This document shows positions 1 through 8,400 of a stretch of 12,847 bases of DNA, one piece after another; position 1 is the stretch's first letter; each line of letters opens with the position of its first letter. Origin of the DNA: Sediminicultor sp035648055 (GTDB lineage: Bacteria; Atribacterota; Phoenicimicrobiia; Phoenicimicrobiales; Phoenicimicrobiaceae). The DNA lies in the NCBI GenBank assembly GCA_035648055.1, contig DASRMF010000051.1, positions 1-12,847 of the forward strand, in the 5' to 3' direction. A program made the position numbers and the translations under genes. The notes below the pieces were generated by a model. That model was given only the letters and a program-made list of their open reading frames with translations. It searched no databases and was not told the DNA's origin.

Positions 1-642
1 TATCTTCCCTTATTTGCTTTTATCGGAGCAATGCTTTCTCTTTATCTGGTATATCAATCTTCCAAAATCAGCTATTCTGCCAATTCCACCGGACTGCTTC
101 TTGCCGGAGTAGCTATCACTTTTCTCTTTTCTGCACTAATAACTATTCTTTTAGCCATCTCCAGAAAAGAATTACAATCTATGGTGTTCTGGCTTATGGG
201 AGACTTATCTGCTGCTAACTGGAAAAAAATAAGCATAATTACTCTGCCTGTAATAATTGGCTGCCTGCTGTTGTTCTTTTCTTCCTTAGATTTAAATGCC
301 TTATCTTTAGGAGAAGAAGAAGCCCTTCATTTGGGAATTAATACGGGTAAATTAAGAATCCGCATATTTTTAATTGGCTCTATAATTATTGCTTCCGTGG
401 TCTCCTTTACCGGTCTCATTGGATTTGTAGGACTTGTAATTCCACACATTGCCCGGCTTTTAGTAGGACCGGACCATCGAATTATGCTTCCCGCGTCTGC
501 CTTTCTGGGAGGAATTTTTCTTATTCTATGTGATGTTTTAGCCCGAACTGTAATCGCGCCGACTGAAATACCTATCGGAGCAATAACTGCTATAGTAGGT
601 GCTCCTTTATTTATTTATCTTTTAAGGAGGAAAAATAAATAA
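1..642 (+). CDS. FecCD/BtuC-family ABC transporter permease, 5'-truncated by the window edge
   Basis: Inner-membrane permease of an ABC importer for cobalamin, haem or ferric siderophores. The reading frame is open from base 1 (before the first Met at 31 it reads YLPLFAFIGA), so the true start lies upstream; a full family member is about 330 residues and about 213 are present. The sequence is strongly hydrophobic with several membrane helices and carries the family's conserved C-terminal block (GLIGFVGLVIPHIARLL followed by GPDHR), which forms the cytoplasmic coupling region contacting the ATPase. The gene ends 1 bp before the ATPase start. Substrate cannot be read from the sequence; the nearby cob genes favour a corrinoid, but siderophore or haem transport is not excluded. 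The family is certain, the substrate inferred. Confidence 0.93.
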   Translation, partial: YLPLFAFIGAMLSLYLVYQSSKISYSANSTGLLLAGVAITFLFSALITILLAISRKELQSMVFWLMGDLSAANWKKISIITLPVIIGCLLLFFSSLDLNALSLGEEEALHLGINTGKLRIRIFLIGSIIIASVVSFTGLIGFVGLVIPHIARLLVGPDHRIMLPASAFLGGIFLILCDVLARTVIAPTEIPIGAITAIVGAPLFIYLLRRKNK

Positions 643-643
643 T

Positions 644-1435
644 ATGGCCGATAACAATAACAACAATATTCTAACTTTAAAAGGAGTTCACTTCTCTTAT
701 AATGATAATCAGGAAATATTGTCAGATATAAACTTTCATTTACCAAAAGGAGAGCTGTTAGGAATTATCGGGCCTAACGGCTCCGGTAAAACTACTCTTT
801 TAAATATTATTTCAGGAATATTAAAACCAAAAAAAGGAGAAATATCTCTCCTTAATCAAAATCTTAATAAACTTCCTATTGAACAAATTGCCAAATTTAT
901 CTCAGTAGTACCTCAAGATACCTGGGTCACTTTTAATTTCAAAGCAAAAGAAGTAGTATTTATGGGAAGGCTGCCTTATATTTCTCGATTAAAGGGAGAA
1001 ACTCTTGAAGATTATCAAATATCTCGAGAAGCAATAAAAAAAACTCATTCTTTATCCCTTTCTGAAAACAATATTCAGGAAATAAGTGGGGGCGAAAGAC
1101 AAAGAGTTTTTATGGCTAAAGCCCTGGCTCAAACTCCACAGCTTCTACTTTTAGATGAATTTACTTCCCACTTAGATTTAAACTATAAATATGAGATGTT
1201 AAATCTCTTAAGAAAGGCTCTTAAAGAAGAGGGGTTAACTATCATTTCAGTATTTCATGACTTAAACCTGGCCAGTATAGCTTCTCATCGCCTTCTCCTT
1301 TTAAATGAAGGTAAAATAGAAAAGATAGGAGTTCCTCAAGAAGTACTTACCAAAGAAATTATACAAAAGGCATATGGGGTAAAGCCAATACTAATAAGCC
1401 ACCCTGACCTCAAAGTCCCCCAGGTAATAATGTAG
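644..1435 (+). CDS. FecE/BtuD-family ABC transporter ATP-binding protein
   Basis: Cytoplasmic ATPase powering the importer whose permease is encoded just upstream. Visible motifs are Walker A GPNGSGKT (residues 43-50), Q-loop Q91 (VVPQD), signature SGGERQR (148-154), Walker B LLLLDEF (about 167-173), D-loop SHLD and the switch His in VFHD (H205). The 263-residue length is normal for the family. The start is set by an AAGGAGG ribosome binding site at 624-630, and the gene is probably co-translated with the permease. One oddity is that the usual DEPT after Walker B is DEFT here. A second is that the TAG stop (1433-1435) overlaps the first bases of a dispersed repeat, so the last residues may have been altered by that insertion. 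The substrate is likely corrinoid from context, but unproven. Confidence 0.95.
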   Translation: MADNNNNNILTLKGVHFSYNDNQEILSDINFHLPKGELLGIIGPNGSGKTTLLNIISGILKPKKGEISLLNQNLNKLPIEQIAKFISVVPQDTWVTFNFKAKEVVFMGRLPYISRLKGETLEDYQISREAIKKTHSLSLSENNIQEISGGERQRVFMAKALAQTPQLLLLDEFTSHLDLNYKYEMLNLLRKALKEEGLTIISVFHDLNLASIASHRLLLLNEGKIEKIGVPQEVLTKEIIQKAYGVKPILISHPDLKVPQVIM

Positions 1436-1461
1436 GGACAGTAAGAGGGGTCAGGTCTCAA
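1434..1461 (+). repeat. 28-bp direct repeat, copy 1 (AGGGACAG...GGTCAGGTCTCAA)
   Basis: Matches 2045-2072 at 27 of 28 positions; the only difference is G at 1445 versus A at 2056. It begins inside the stop codon of the ABC ATPase gene and lies just past the 3' end of the small membrane-protein gene at 1480. Unlike copy 2 it has no inverted partner beside it. It is probably an end or fragment of a small repeated element; the class is not identified. Confidence 0.8.
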
Positions 1462-1479
1462 TGCGATTGTTATGTATGT

Positions 1480-1938
1480 TTAACTTCGTTTATCTGTTAA
1501 GTATACGAAAAGACCTAATGCTGCCAAAAGCAATGCCGTACTGACAATGATTGCTACTGGATAGTATAAATTACCGGCCAAATCCAATTGACTATATTTA
1601 ATGACCATAATCAACCCCTCTAGAGATAAAGCAACGCAAACAGTTCCGATAAACCTAGGCAGCGTTCCCCGTAAGCTATCGATAGCATCCTTCTTAACGT
1701 CTTCGATAGGGAGTGCATATTCTTTATTTATAATCAAGGCTAACTCAAAGACAGCTAACGCAATAATGCCACTATTTATACTACTTAAAAGAACCTCGGT
1801 GATATTTGCTTTATTGAGTATACCTTCCACAACGTCGAAAAGTAATGACAAGACAATAACCACAGCCAATCCAAAAAAGATCAGCGTGAGTACTTTTGCA
1901 AAAACCTTTCTTATCAATGAAACACTTAAATTATTCAT
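1480..1938 (-). CDS. Small four-helix integral membrane protein, function unknown
   Basis: A 152-residue protein I do not recognise. Four hydrophobic segments are visible at about 15-35, 52-71, 94-114 and 126-148, with acidic residues inside two of them (E65, E107) and a charged loop at about 72-93 (KEYALPIEDVKKDAIDSLR). Size and topology loosely recall PsiE-type small membrane proteins, but I see no diagnostic motif and do not assign the family. There is no signal peptide beyond the first helix. A GAGG sequence 5 bases before the ATG supports the start. The gene stands alone, converges on the ABC ATPase gene and is bracketed by two 28-bp direct repeats, suggesting it arrived as, or within, a mobile or rearranged segment. 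The antisense frame at 1601-1960 is a shadow. Confidence 0.75.
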   Translation of the reverse strand: MNNLSVSLIRKVFAKVLTLIFFGLAVVIVLSLLFDVVEGILNKANITEVLLSSINSGIIALAVFELALIINKEYALPIEDVKKDAIDSLRGTLPRFIGTVCVALSLEGLIMVIKYSQLDLAGNLYYPVAIIVSTALLLAALGLFVYLTDKRS

Positions 1939-1999
1939 TATATCCTCTAATAAAACGTAAAATTTTCGTTTGACTCAATGTACATAACATAAGATTAGG

Positions 2000-2035
2000 T
2001 GTACTGACCTGTACCCGATTAGTTGGACACATAGA
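2000..2035 (+). mobile_element. Possible IS3-family (IS150-like) terminal remnant
   Basis: The stretch starts TGTACTGACC and contains GTTGGACAC at 2022-2030. From memory this resembles the TGTACTG...GTTGGAC pattern of IS150-group inverted repeats. No transposase or opposite end is present; within about 10 bases of its right edge the sequence enters the 28-bp repeat, so it would be only a relic. The similarity is short and could be chance. Confidence 0.25.
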
Positions 2036-2044
2036 AAGTTTGCC

Positions 2045-2072
2045 AGGGACAGTAAAAGGGGTCAGGTCTCAA
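2045..2072 (+). repeat. 28-bp direct repeat, copy 2
   Basis: Same sequence as 1434-1461 except one base, in the same orientation. Its last 22 bases are also the outer part of the left arm of the 34-bp inverted repeat at 2051-2134. With copy 1 it brackets the small membrane-protein gene and the possible IS end. Confidence 0.8.
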
Positions 2073-2134
2073 CATTTGACATAACAACAATAAAATAAAA
2101 TTATGTCAAATGTTGAGACCTGACCCCTTTTACT
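2051..2134. repeat. Perfect 34-bp inverted repeat with 16-base loop
   Basis: Bases 2051-2084 are the exact reverse complement of 2101-2134, separated by an A-rich 16-base loop (2085-2100). The arms run from AGTAAAAGGGGTCAGG at the outside to TTTGACATAA at the loop. Such a hairpin fits a palindromic intergenic element of the REP/MITE kind or a hairpin end recognised by an IS200/IS605-type transposase; no transposase lies in the window. On the plus strand the right arm runs into a T-rich stretch (TTTTATTTTTCTT), so it could end plus-strand transcripts. On the minus strand it lies about 100 bases past cobS and may stop or stabilise that transcript. The rest of 1939-2238 shows no gene. Confidence 0.9.
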
Positions 2135-2238
2135 TTTATTTTTCTTGTGTTATCTCTTTATAGATTCTTAGGTTTATCATAAACTTATTTTATTGATTCC
2201 GCAAATAATGACTATAGAAATATGGAAAAAGAAAAATA

Positions 2239-3015
2239 CTAATGTAATAGGTATATAACTAAAAGAATGGAAACTTCGACTATTTCATTTATCGCTCCCA
2301 GTACATCTCCACTTATACCCTCAATCTTATGCTGACAATATTTTAATATCAACAAAACTATTCCCATTGCTATAATCAAGAAGGGCAGAAAATATAATTT
2401 AAATAATAAAATACCTACAACTGCCATAGTTAGGCTGGCAAAAACAACCTCTCTCCAGCCAATATAATCCATAAATAATTTGCCCATACTATTTTTCAAG
2501 CGAGCTGGCTTGCCTAAAAATGCAGCTATTACCATACTCCAACGTCCTATAACGGGAGCAAAAAATAAGGCAGCATCTTTTAATAATAAAGGCATCTCTA
2601 CCAGAAGGACAAACTTCAATAATAAAAGAGAAACCAAAGCCACTACCCCTTTGGCTCCGGTAGCGCTATCCTTCATAATCTTCAGTATTCCTTCTTTATC
2701 GTGTCCTCCCGAAAATCCATCTACACTGTCGGCAAAACCATCTAAATGCAGCCCTCCACTTAACCAGATCCAAACAATTAGAACTAAAGTATCACCTATA
2801 AGCGGAGAAACCGGGAGGTAATAAAATATCCGTCTTAAAACTACCAGCGATATACCTATTAACATCCCTGCAAGTGGAAAGAAAGCCATAGAATTAGCAA
2901 AATTTTCTTCTAATGTCTCTTCATCTTGTTTGCTATTATTAGAAAGAGGAAAAGAAGCTATAGGGAAAATGGTTAAAAAGCGTATAGCTAAAGATAAATC
3001 TTTTAAAATTTTCAT
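2239..3015 (-). CDS. cobS: Adenosylcobinamide-GDP ribazoletransferase (cobalamin synthase)
   Basis: Integral membrane enzyme that joins adenosylcobinamide-GDP to alpha-ribazole (or its 5'-phosphate), the last joining step of the nucleotide loop. The family hallmark GGLHLDGFADSVDGF is at residues 87-101, with its acidic residues that bind the metal and phosphates, and the second conserved block DSATGAKG is at 116-123. Several hydrophobic helices follow, and the length (258) is usual. It is the last gene of the cob operon, starting 7 bases after the cobU stop. An AAGGG about 11 bases before the ATG is a modest ribosome binding site, so translational coupling to cobU is likely. Nothing is missing or broken. 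Confidence 0.96.
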   Translation of the reverse strand: MKILKDLSLAIRFLTIFPIASFPLSNNSKQDEETLEENFANSMAFFPLAGMLIGISLVVLRRIFYYLPVSPLIGDTLVLIVWIWLSGGLHLDGFADSVDGFSGGHDKEGILKIMKDSATGAKGVVALVSLLLLKFVLLVEMPLLLKDAALFFAPVIGRWSMVIAAFLGKPARLKNSMGKLFMDYIGWREVVFASLTMAVVGILLFKLYFLPFLIIAMGIVLLILKYCQHKIEGISGDVLGAINEIVEVSILLVIYLLH

Positions 3016-3022
3016 TATTTTA

Positions 3023-3571
3023 TCAGCCCTTTATCTTTAATGGTATCCCCGAGACCATCATAAAAACATCATCAGCTTTATCAGCAATTATACTATTTAC
3101 TCTGCCCAGGATATCCCGATAAACTCTTCCCAGAGGATTATCCGGAACTAAACCCATTCCAACTTCGTTAGATACAATTATTACCTGAGCAGGTACCTTA
3201 TAAGAAATCTCAGCTAATTTCTCAATCTCTAATAAAATCTCTTCTTGCCACCTGGAGTCTTCCACCTTATCCTCTTCCCTTAATAAGAGATTAGAGGTTA
3301 ATAAAGTCAAACAATCTATAAGGATAACTTCTTTTTCTAAACCTAAACGACTAACCAACTCCCTAACTTCTATCGGCTCTTCATAAGTCTCCCAGGTGTT
3401 TAGTCTCTTTTCTTTATGCTTTTTTATTCTAAAAGCCATTTCTTTATCAAGCGGTTGAGCAGTTGCAAGATAGGCTACCGATTTACCTGAACTCATAGCC
3501 GTCTTCTCCGCAAAATTACTCTTCCCGCTCCTTGCTCCCCCGGTGATAAAGATTAATTTCCCTCTCGACAT
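3023..3571 (-). CDS. cobU: Adenosylcobinamide kinase / adenosylcobinamide-phosphate guanylyltransferase
   Basis: Cytoplasmic bifunctional enzyme that phosphorylates adenosylcobinamide and then transfers GMP to give adenosylcobinamide-GDP, the substrate of CobS. The P-loop GGARSGKS is at residues 11-18, a Walker-B-like LIDCLT at about 84-89, and the conserved NEVGMGLVPDNPLGRVYRD block starts at 135. H52 in RIKKHKEKR lines up with the histidine that is guanylylated in the Salmonella enzyme. The length (182) is normal. The gene sits 32 bases after cobT and 7 before cobS. The ribosome binding site is weak (AAGAG about 8 bases upstream), but the start directly precedes the P-loop strand, so it is probably right. 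Confidence 0.96.
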   Translation of the reverse strand: MSRGKLIFITGGARSGKSNFAEKTAMSSGKSVAYLATAQPLDKEMAFRIKKHKEKRLNTWETYEEPIEVRELVSRLGLEKEVILIDCLTLLTSNLLLREEDKVEDSRWQEEILLEIEKLAEISYKVPAQVIIVSNEVGMGLVPDNPLGRVYRDILGRVNSIIADKADDVFMMVSGIPLKIKG

Positions 3572-3603
3572 AATATTTGCTCTTCTTTCTACTCTTTTAT
3601 AAT

Positions 3604-4668
3604 TTATGAGCTTTTATTATCTACTCCGGCCTCTTCAAAAGTTGCCATTTCATTTAATATTTTCACCCCGGACTCAATAAAACTGATACCCAAGGCAGCA
3701 CCGGTTCCTTCACCAAGCCGCATACCAAGATCAAACATCGGAACCTTCCCTATATATTTCAGGGCAATTTTATGCCCTTTTTCTACCGAATTATGACTCG
3801 CAAATATATAATCCTTAACCAAAGGAGCTAACTTAATGGCAATTAAGGCACTCGCACAAGAAATAAATCCATCAATTACAATGGGAACTTGATGGGAAGC
3901 TGCGGCTAAAATACAGCCTACTAAACCTCCAATTTCAAAACCTCCCACTTTTGACAAAACATCAAGACCATCCTCCGGATCAGGTCGATTAATTTCTATC
4001 GCTTGTTTAATCACTCTTATTTTATTTTTAAGTTGGTCTTCGTTTATCCCGGTCCCTCGGCCGGTAACCTCTTCAACTTTAGATTTAATTAAACAGGCTA
4101 CTACGGCACTACTAGGGGTAGTATTGGCAATTCCCATTTCTCCTAATCCGATAATGTCAATTCCTTTTCTGCTTAATTCATCTTCAAACACTTCAACCCC
4201 GGCAATTATTGCTCTTTCCGCTTCATCTCTACTCATAGCCGGCCCCTTGGCCATATTATTCGTTCCGTAGGCTATTTTCTTTCTTATTACATCCTCTTCC
4301 AGGGGAAAATCTTTAGCCACTCCCATATCCACTACTAAAATCTCTGCTCCTATATGCCTGGCTAATACGTTAATGCCTGCTCCCCCTCGAATAAAATTAT
4401 AGACCATTTGAAAGGTAACTTCCTGGGGATATGCACTTACACCTTCTTCAACAACTCCGTGGTCTCCGGCCATCACAAATATTACTTTTCTTTTGATTGC
4501 CGGGAAAAGAGTTCCGGATATTCCTACTATCCTTCTGGCAAAATCTTCTAATTTTCCCAAACTTCCCTGAGGCTTGGTAAGATTATCTAATTTTTCTTGT
4601 GCTTTTTCCATTAGTTTAAAATTGACAGGTTCAATCTTTTGGATGGTTTCTGCTATTTTTTCATTCAT
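3604..4668 (-). CDS. cobT: Nicotinate-nucleotide--dimethylbenzimidazole phosphoribosyltransferase
   Basis: Activates the lower-ligand base by transferring phosphoribose from nicotinate mononucleotide, giving alpha-ribazole 5'-phosphate. Conserved segments visible are TKPQGSLGKLE (31-41), MAGDHGV (66-72), GLGEMGIANTT (174-184) and GMRLGEGTGAA (315-325), in which E320 matches the catalytic glutamate (E317 in Salmonella). The length of 354 is typical. The start overlaps the end of cobC by 8 bases, indicating translational coupling, and a GGAG lies 10 bases upstream inside cobC. Which base it uses (dimethylbenzimidazole, another benzimidazole or adenine) cannot be told; no bza or bluB gene is in the window. 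Confidence 0.97.
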   Translation of the reverse strand: MNEKIAETIQKIEPVNFKLMEKAQEKLDNLTKPQGSLGKLEDFARRIVGISGTLFPAIKRKVIFVMAGDHGVVEEGVSAYPQEVTFQMVYNFIRGGAGINVLARHIGAEILVVDMGVAKDFPLEEDVIRKKIAYGTNNMAKGPAMSRDEAERAIIAGVEVFEDELSRKGIDIIGLGEMGIANTTPSSAVVACLIKSKVEEVTGRGTGINEDQLKNKIRVIKQAIEINRPDPEDGLDVLSKVGGFEIGGLVGCILAAASHQVPIVIDGFISCASALIAIKLAPLVKDYIFASHNSVEKGHKIALKYIGKVPMFDLGMRLGEGTGAALGISFIESGVKILNEMATFEEAGVDNKSS

Positions 4669-5341
4669 CTTTCTTTTTCTCCGTATTAATCTTTAATCCG
4701 CTTTCCCACCAATCTTCAAGATGAGAAGTATCATTGATAAGAGCAACAAATGCTTTATGGTCATAATAATTTATAATATTTAAAGCTGTGGAATATTGTT
4801 CTATATTCCACATATTCTTCAATCCTATATTTAAGGCATTGCTCAAAATAACTCGAATCGTGCCACCGTGGCAAACAAGCGCAATAGTTTTATCTTTATC
4901 GGTTTTTTCATGCTTCTTTAATAGATTATTTAATTCAGCCATAACGCGATCATTTAAATCAACCAAACTTTCCCCCTGAGGAATATTAACTTCCACCTTA
5001 ATATTTTCCAGCCAAAAATTAAATTTATCTCCATATCCAAATTTTGCTTTAACTTCTTCAAAGGTATAACCTTCCCACGCTCCAAAATTTATCTCCCTAA
5101 AATTAGAATTAGTGACAATATCTATTCCTCGAGCTTTAAATGTAATCTCAGCAGTATGACGAGCCCTCTTTAAATCACTGCAATAAACTGCGTTTACTTG
5201 CTCCCCTTCTAAACGTCGTGCCAATCTCTTCGCTTGCCATACTCCTTTTTCTGTTAAATCTACATCCTGAAAGCCAGAAAATTTCCTTTGGACATTACCC
5301 TCGCTTTCTCCATGACGAATTAAAATTAACTTTAGTGCCAT
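4661..5341 (-). CDS. cobC: Histidine phosphatase, probable alpha-ribazole phosphatase
   Basis: Member of the phosphoglycerate-mutase-like histidine phosphatase superfamily: RHGESEGN (residues 9-16, with H10 as the phospho-acceptor), acid residue E83 in FREINFGAWEG, and the second catalytic histidine H158 in VCHGGT. Sequence alone does not separate alpha-ribazole phosphatase from phosphoglycerate-mutase-like phosphatases. Its place as the first gene of a cob operon, overlapping cobT by 8 bases, makes dephosphorylation of alpha-ribazole phosphate (or of cobalamin phosphate after CobS) the likely role. At 226 residues it is somewhat longer than the classical CobC, with a charged C-terminal tail (KINTEKKKDE). 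An AGGAGAG lies about 11-13 bases before the ATG, a little far. Confidence 0.88.
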   Translation of the reverse strand: MALKLILIRHGESEGNVQRKFSGFQDVDLTEKGVWQAKRLARRLEGEQVNAVYCSDLKRARHTAEITFKARGIDIVTNSNFREINFGAWEGYTFEEVKAKFGYGDKFNFWLENIKVEVNIPQGESLVDLNDRVMAELNNLLKKHEKTDKDKTIALVCHGGTIRVILSNALNIGLKNMWNIEQYSTALNIINYYDHKAFVALINDTSHLEDWWESGLKINTEKKKDE

Positions 5342-5465
5342 TACTCTAAGTGCTCTCCTTTTCTTTAGTGTTACAGGGGTTTATGCATAAAAAATAAAAA
5401 AATATCACCCTCTTTTTCCACGAAGAGATGATTATATTAACTATTCCTCTTCGACTCTTTTTTTA
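5342..5465 (-). other. Spacer between the efflux and cob genes, with weak promoter and hairpin signals
   Basis: This is 124 bases between the RND stop and cobC. A 7-bp inverted repeat (CGAAGAG 5421-5427 with CTCTTCG 5447-5453, 19-base loop) is present, but on the minus strand no T-run follows, so it is not a convincing terminator for the pump operon; the T-run lies on the plus-strand side. A perfect minus-strand TATAAT occurs at 5431-5436 but lacks a recognisable -35. No cobalamin riboswitch element could be recognised, and the spacer is short for one. The cob genes may be read from a weak promoter here, by read-through, or both. Confidence 0.35.
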
Positions 5466-8400
5466 TTATTTTTTTGCTTTCCTTCTTCCGGTTACTTTTT
5501 GACTTATATCATCCAAAAAGGTATAAAAAATGGGAACAATAATCAAGGACAAAAAGGTGGATGAAGTCAAACCTCCGATGATGGTAATCGCCATCGGTGC
5601 CCGAAGCTCCGCGCCTTCTCCGGTGCCTAATGCCATGGGGACCAGAGCAAGAACCGTAGTTAACATAGTCATTAAAATAGGTCTTAAACGAGTTTCCCCT
5701 CCCAAAATAATAGCTTCATTCCTTTCCGTCCCCTTTTTCCGGAGTATATTAATATAGTCAATCAAAACAATGCTGTTATTGACCACGATCCCTACCAGCA
5801 TGATAATACCGATATAAGACATCACATTCATACTTTTCCCGGTCAGTATTAATGCCAGAATAACACCTATTAAGGAAAAAGGAACAGAAAACATGACTGC
5901 CAAAGGCGTTATTAGGGATTCAAACTGAGCAGCCATAATCATATAGACTAATAATACGGCTATAATTAATGCCAAGGCAAGACTGCCAAATGATTCTTGC
6001 ATTTGTTGTTGTGCTCCAACAAATTCATAGCGATAACCCTCGGGTAATACTAATTTATCCAATTGTTGCTGAGCATCTTGAATCACTTTCCCTAAAACGC
6101 GGCCACTGATATTTCCGGTAACACTCACTATCCGCTGCTGATTTTGGCGGTCAATCCCTTTGGGTCCAAAACCCACGGTTACTTCTGCAATTTCCTTTAG
6201 AGGAATCTGTAATCCGGTACTGGAGCTAATTAAAAGATTTTTCACTTCCTCGATGCTGTTTCTATCTTCCTCATCCAATCTAATCCGAATATCAATTTGA
6301 TCTCCCTTTTCCTGATAAATACTGGCGACTGTACCTAAAAGAGCGTTATGGACGGTAGAAGCAATCTGAGCAGTATTTAAACCATAGAGATTAGCTTTTT
6401 CGCGGTCAATATTCACATGCAATTCCGGACGTACATCTTCTACGCTACTTTTCACATCATACATCCCCTCTACTTCTGATATTGACATTAAAATTTTATT
6501 AGCGATATTTTCCAATTCATCCAGTGAATCACCGGATATTCTAACTTCCAAATCTGAACCGGAAGAAAATGAAAAACCTTGTTCTGAAAAACTTATTTTG
6601 GCATCCGGATAGGTACCTATTTTTTGCCTTAATTCGTTAATAACCTGCGCCGTTTTTCTATCTCGCTTGCTTTGTTCCACCAGATTAACCATAATAGTTC
6701 CACTGTTGCCGCCATCAGTACTAAAGCCCATACCACCGGAACCCGCTCCCGCGGTAGTTAACATACTTTTTATTTCCGGTATTTCTGAAGCAATTTTTTC
6801 CACTTCACTTACAACTTCTCTGGTAGTGTCCAAATTCGTTCCGGTAGGTAAAGTAATATTAATATTAAATTGTCCCTGATCACTCGAGGGCATAAATTCT
6901 GTTCCTACAAAAGGTATCAGCATGACAGACCCGACAAAAATAATTACTGCCATGACAAATACAATTCCCCGATGTCTTAAAGACCAGCCAATCAATCTAC
7001 TATATTCTTCTCTGACAAAATTAAATAATCTTCCCCCCTGACCCAGAGAATCTTGAACCAAACTTTCTTTAGAAGCAGACGGGTTATTATCCTTCACTTT
7101 AAAGCGTAAAAGTTTTGAAGAAAGCATGGGAATAAGAGTTAAAGCCACCAATAAAGAGGTTAAAAGAGAAAAGGTAATGGTCAATCCCATAGAACCAAAT
7201 AATTCTTTGACCATTCCCTGAATATATAAAATAGGTAAAAATACCGCAACAGTAGTAAAAGTGGAAGCTGAAATTGCTGTGCCCACTTCACTTGCGCCCA
7301 AACGAGCAGATTCTTTGATATCGGTTCCCATCTCTCTATATCTGAATATATTTTCTAAAACGACAATGGAATTATCCACCATCATCCCGACTCCCAGGGC
7401 TAAACCTCCCAGAGTCATCATGTTCAAGGTTAAATTGTAAAAATAAAACAAAGCAAAGGTAAAAATCAAAGAAATAGGTATAGCCGTACCAATAATGAGC
7501 GTACTGCTTAAATTACCCAGGAAAAAGAATAGAACAAGTACTGCCAAAATTGCTCCGTATAAAACCGACCATCCCACCTGCGATATGGTTTTTTTAATAA
7601 ATTCAGAAGAATCAAAAACCGGGGTGATAGATATATCCTCAGGCAGCAATTTTCTAATCGTCTCGAGTTCTTTAAATACCCTTTTGGCTACAGTAACCGT
7701 ATTTTTACCCGATTCTTTCTGTATGCTCACCATGATACCGGGTTTTCCATTAACATAAGTGATTGAATTTCTATCCTTGAAGGTATCTTCAACTGTGGCA
7801 ATATCAGCTAAATAAACTTTGTTTCCCCGAATATTAGAAATTAATATTTCTCCAATATCCTGGATGCTTTCAAATCTCCCTAAAGTTCTGATAAGAAAAT
7901 TAATAGTGCCCTCCCTTAATGTTCCTGCCGGTAAATTAATATTTTCCCCAGCCAAAGCAGCAGACACTTGACTAAAACTTAACTGATTGGAGCGGAGTTT
8001 ATCGTTATCAATCGAAACCAGTATTTCTCTATCCAGGCCACCGTCAATCGATACGCTGGCAACCTCTTCCAATCTTTCCAGACGGGGTTTGAGAATATCT
8101 TCCGCATAACCTTGTAATTTTTGTAAATCTTTTTCCTCCGAATCCATTCCTAAAACTAGAATAGGCATCAGTGAGGGATCAAATTTAATCACCATCGGAT
8201 CACTGGCATCTTTAGGAAGAAAGCCTTTGATCTGGTCAATCTTTTCCCGAATATTCAAAGCACTGACATCCATATCTGTGCCCCAGTTAAATTCCATCAA
8301 AATAATAGAGCTTCCTTCCCGGGAATAGGAAGAAATATTTTTCACACCCTGAATAGTACTCACCACTTCTTCCAGGGGAATCGTAACCATATTTTCTATT

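Noticed and set aside
1601..1960. Plus-strand open frame opposite the small membrane-protein gene
   Set aside because: Antisense shadow: low-complexity Ser/Thr/Lys-rich translation with no family features, while the minus strand encodes a coherent four-helix protein with a ribosome binding site.
1434..2134. CRISPR array from the repeated GGTCAGGTCTCAA sequence
   Set aside because: Only two direct copies about 610 bases apart plus one inverted arm, with a gene between them; no regular spacers and no cas genes.
5421..5453. Rho-independent terminator of the efflux operon
   Set aside because: The stem is only 7 bp with a 19-base loop, and the T-run lies on the plus-strand side, while the genes are on the minus strand.
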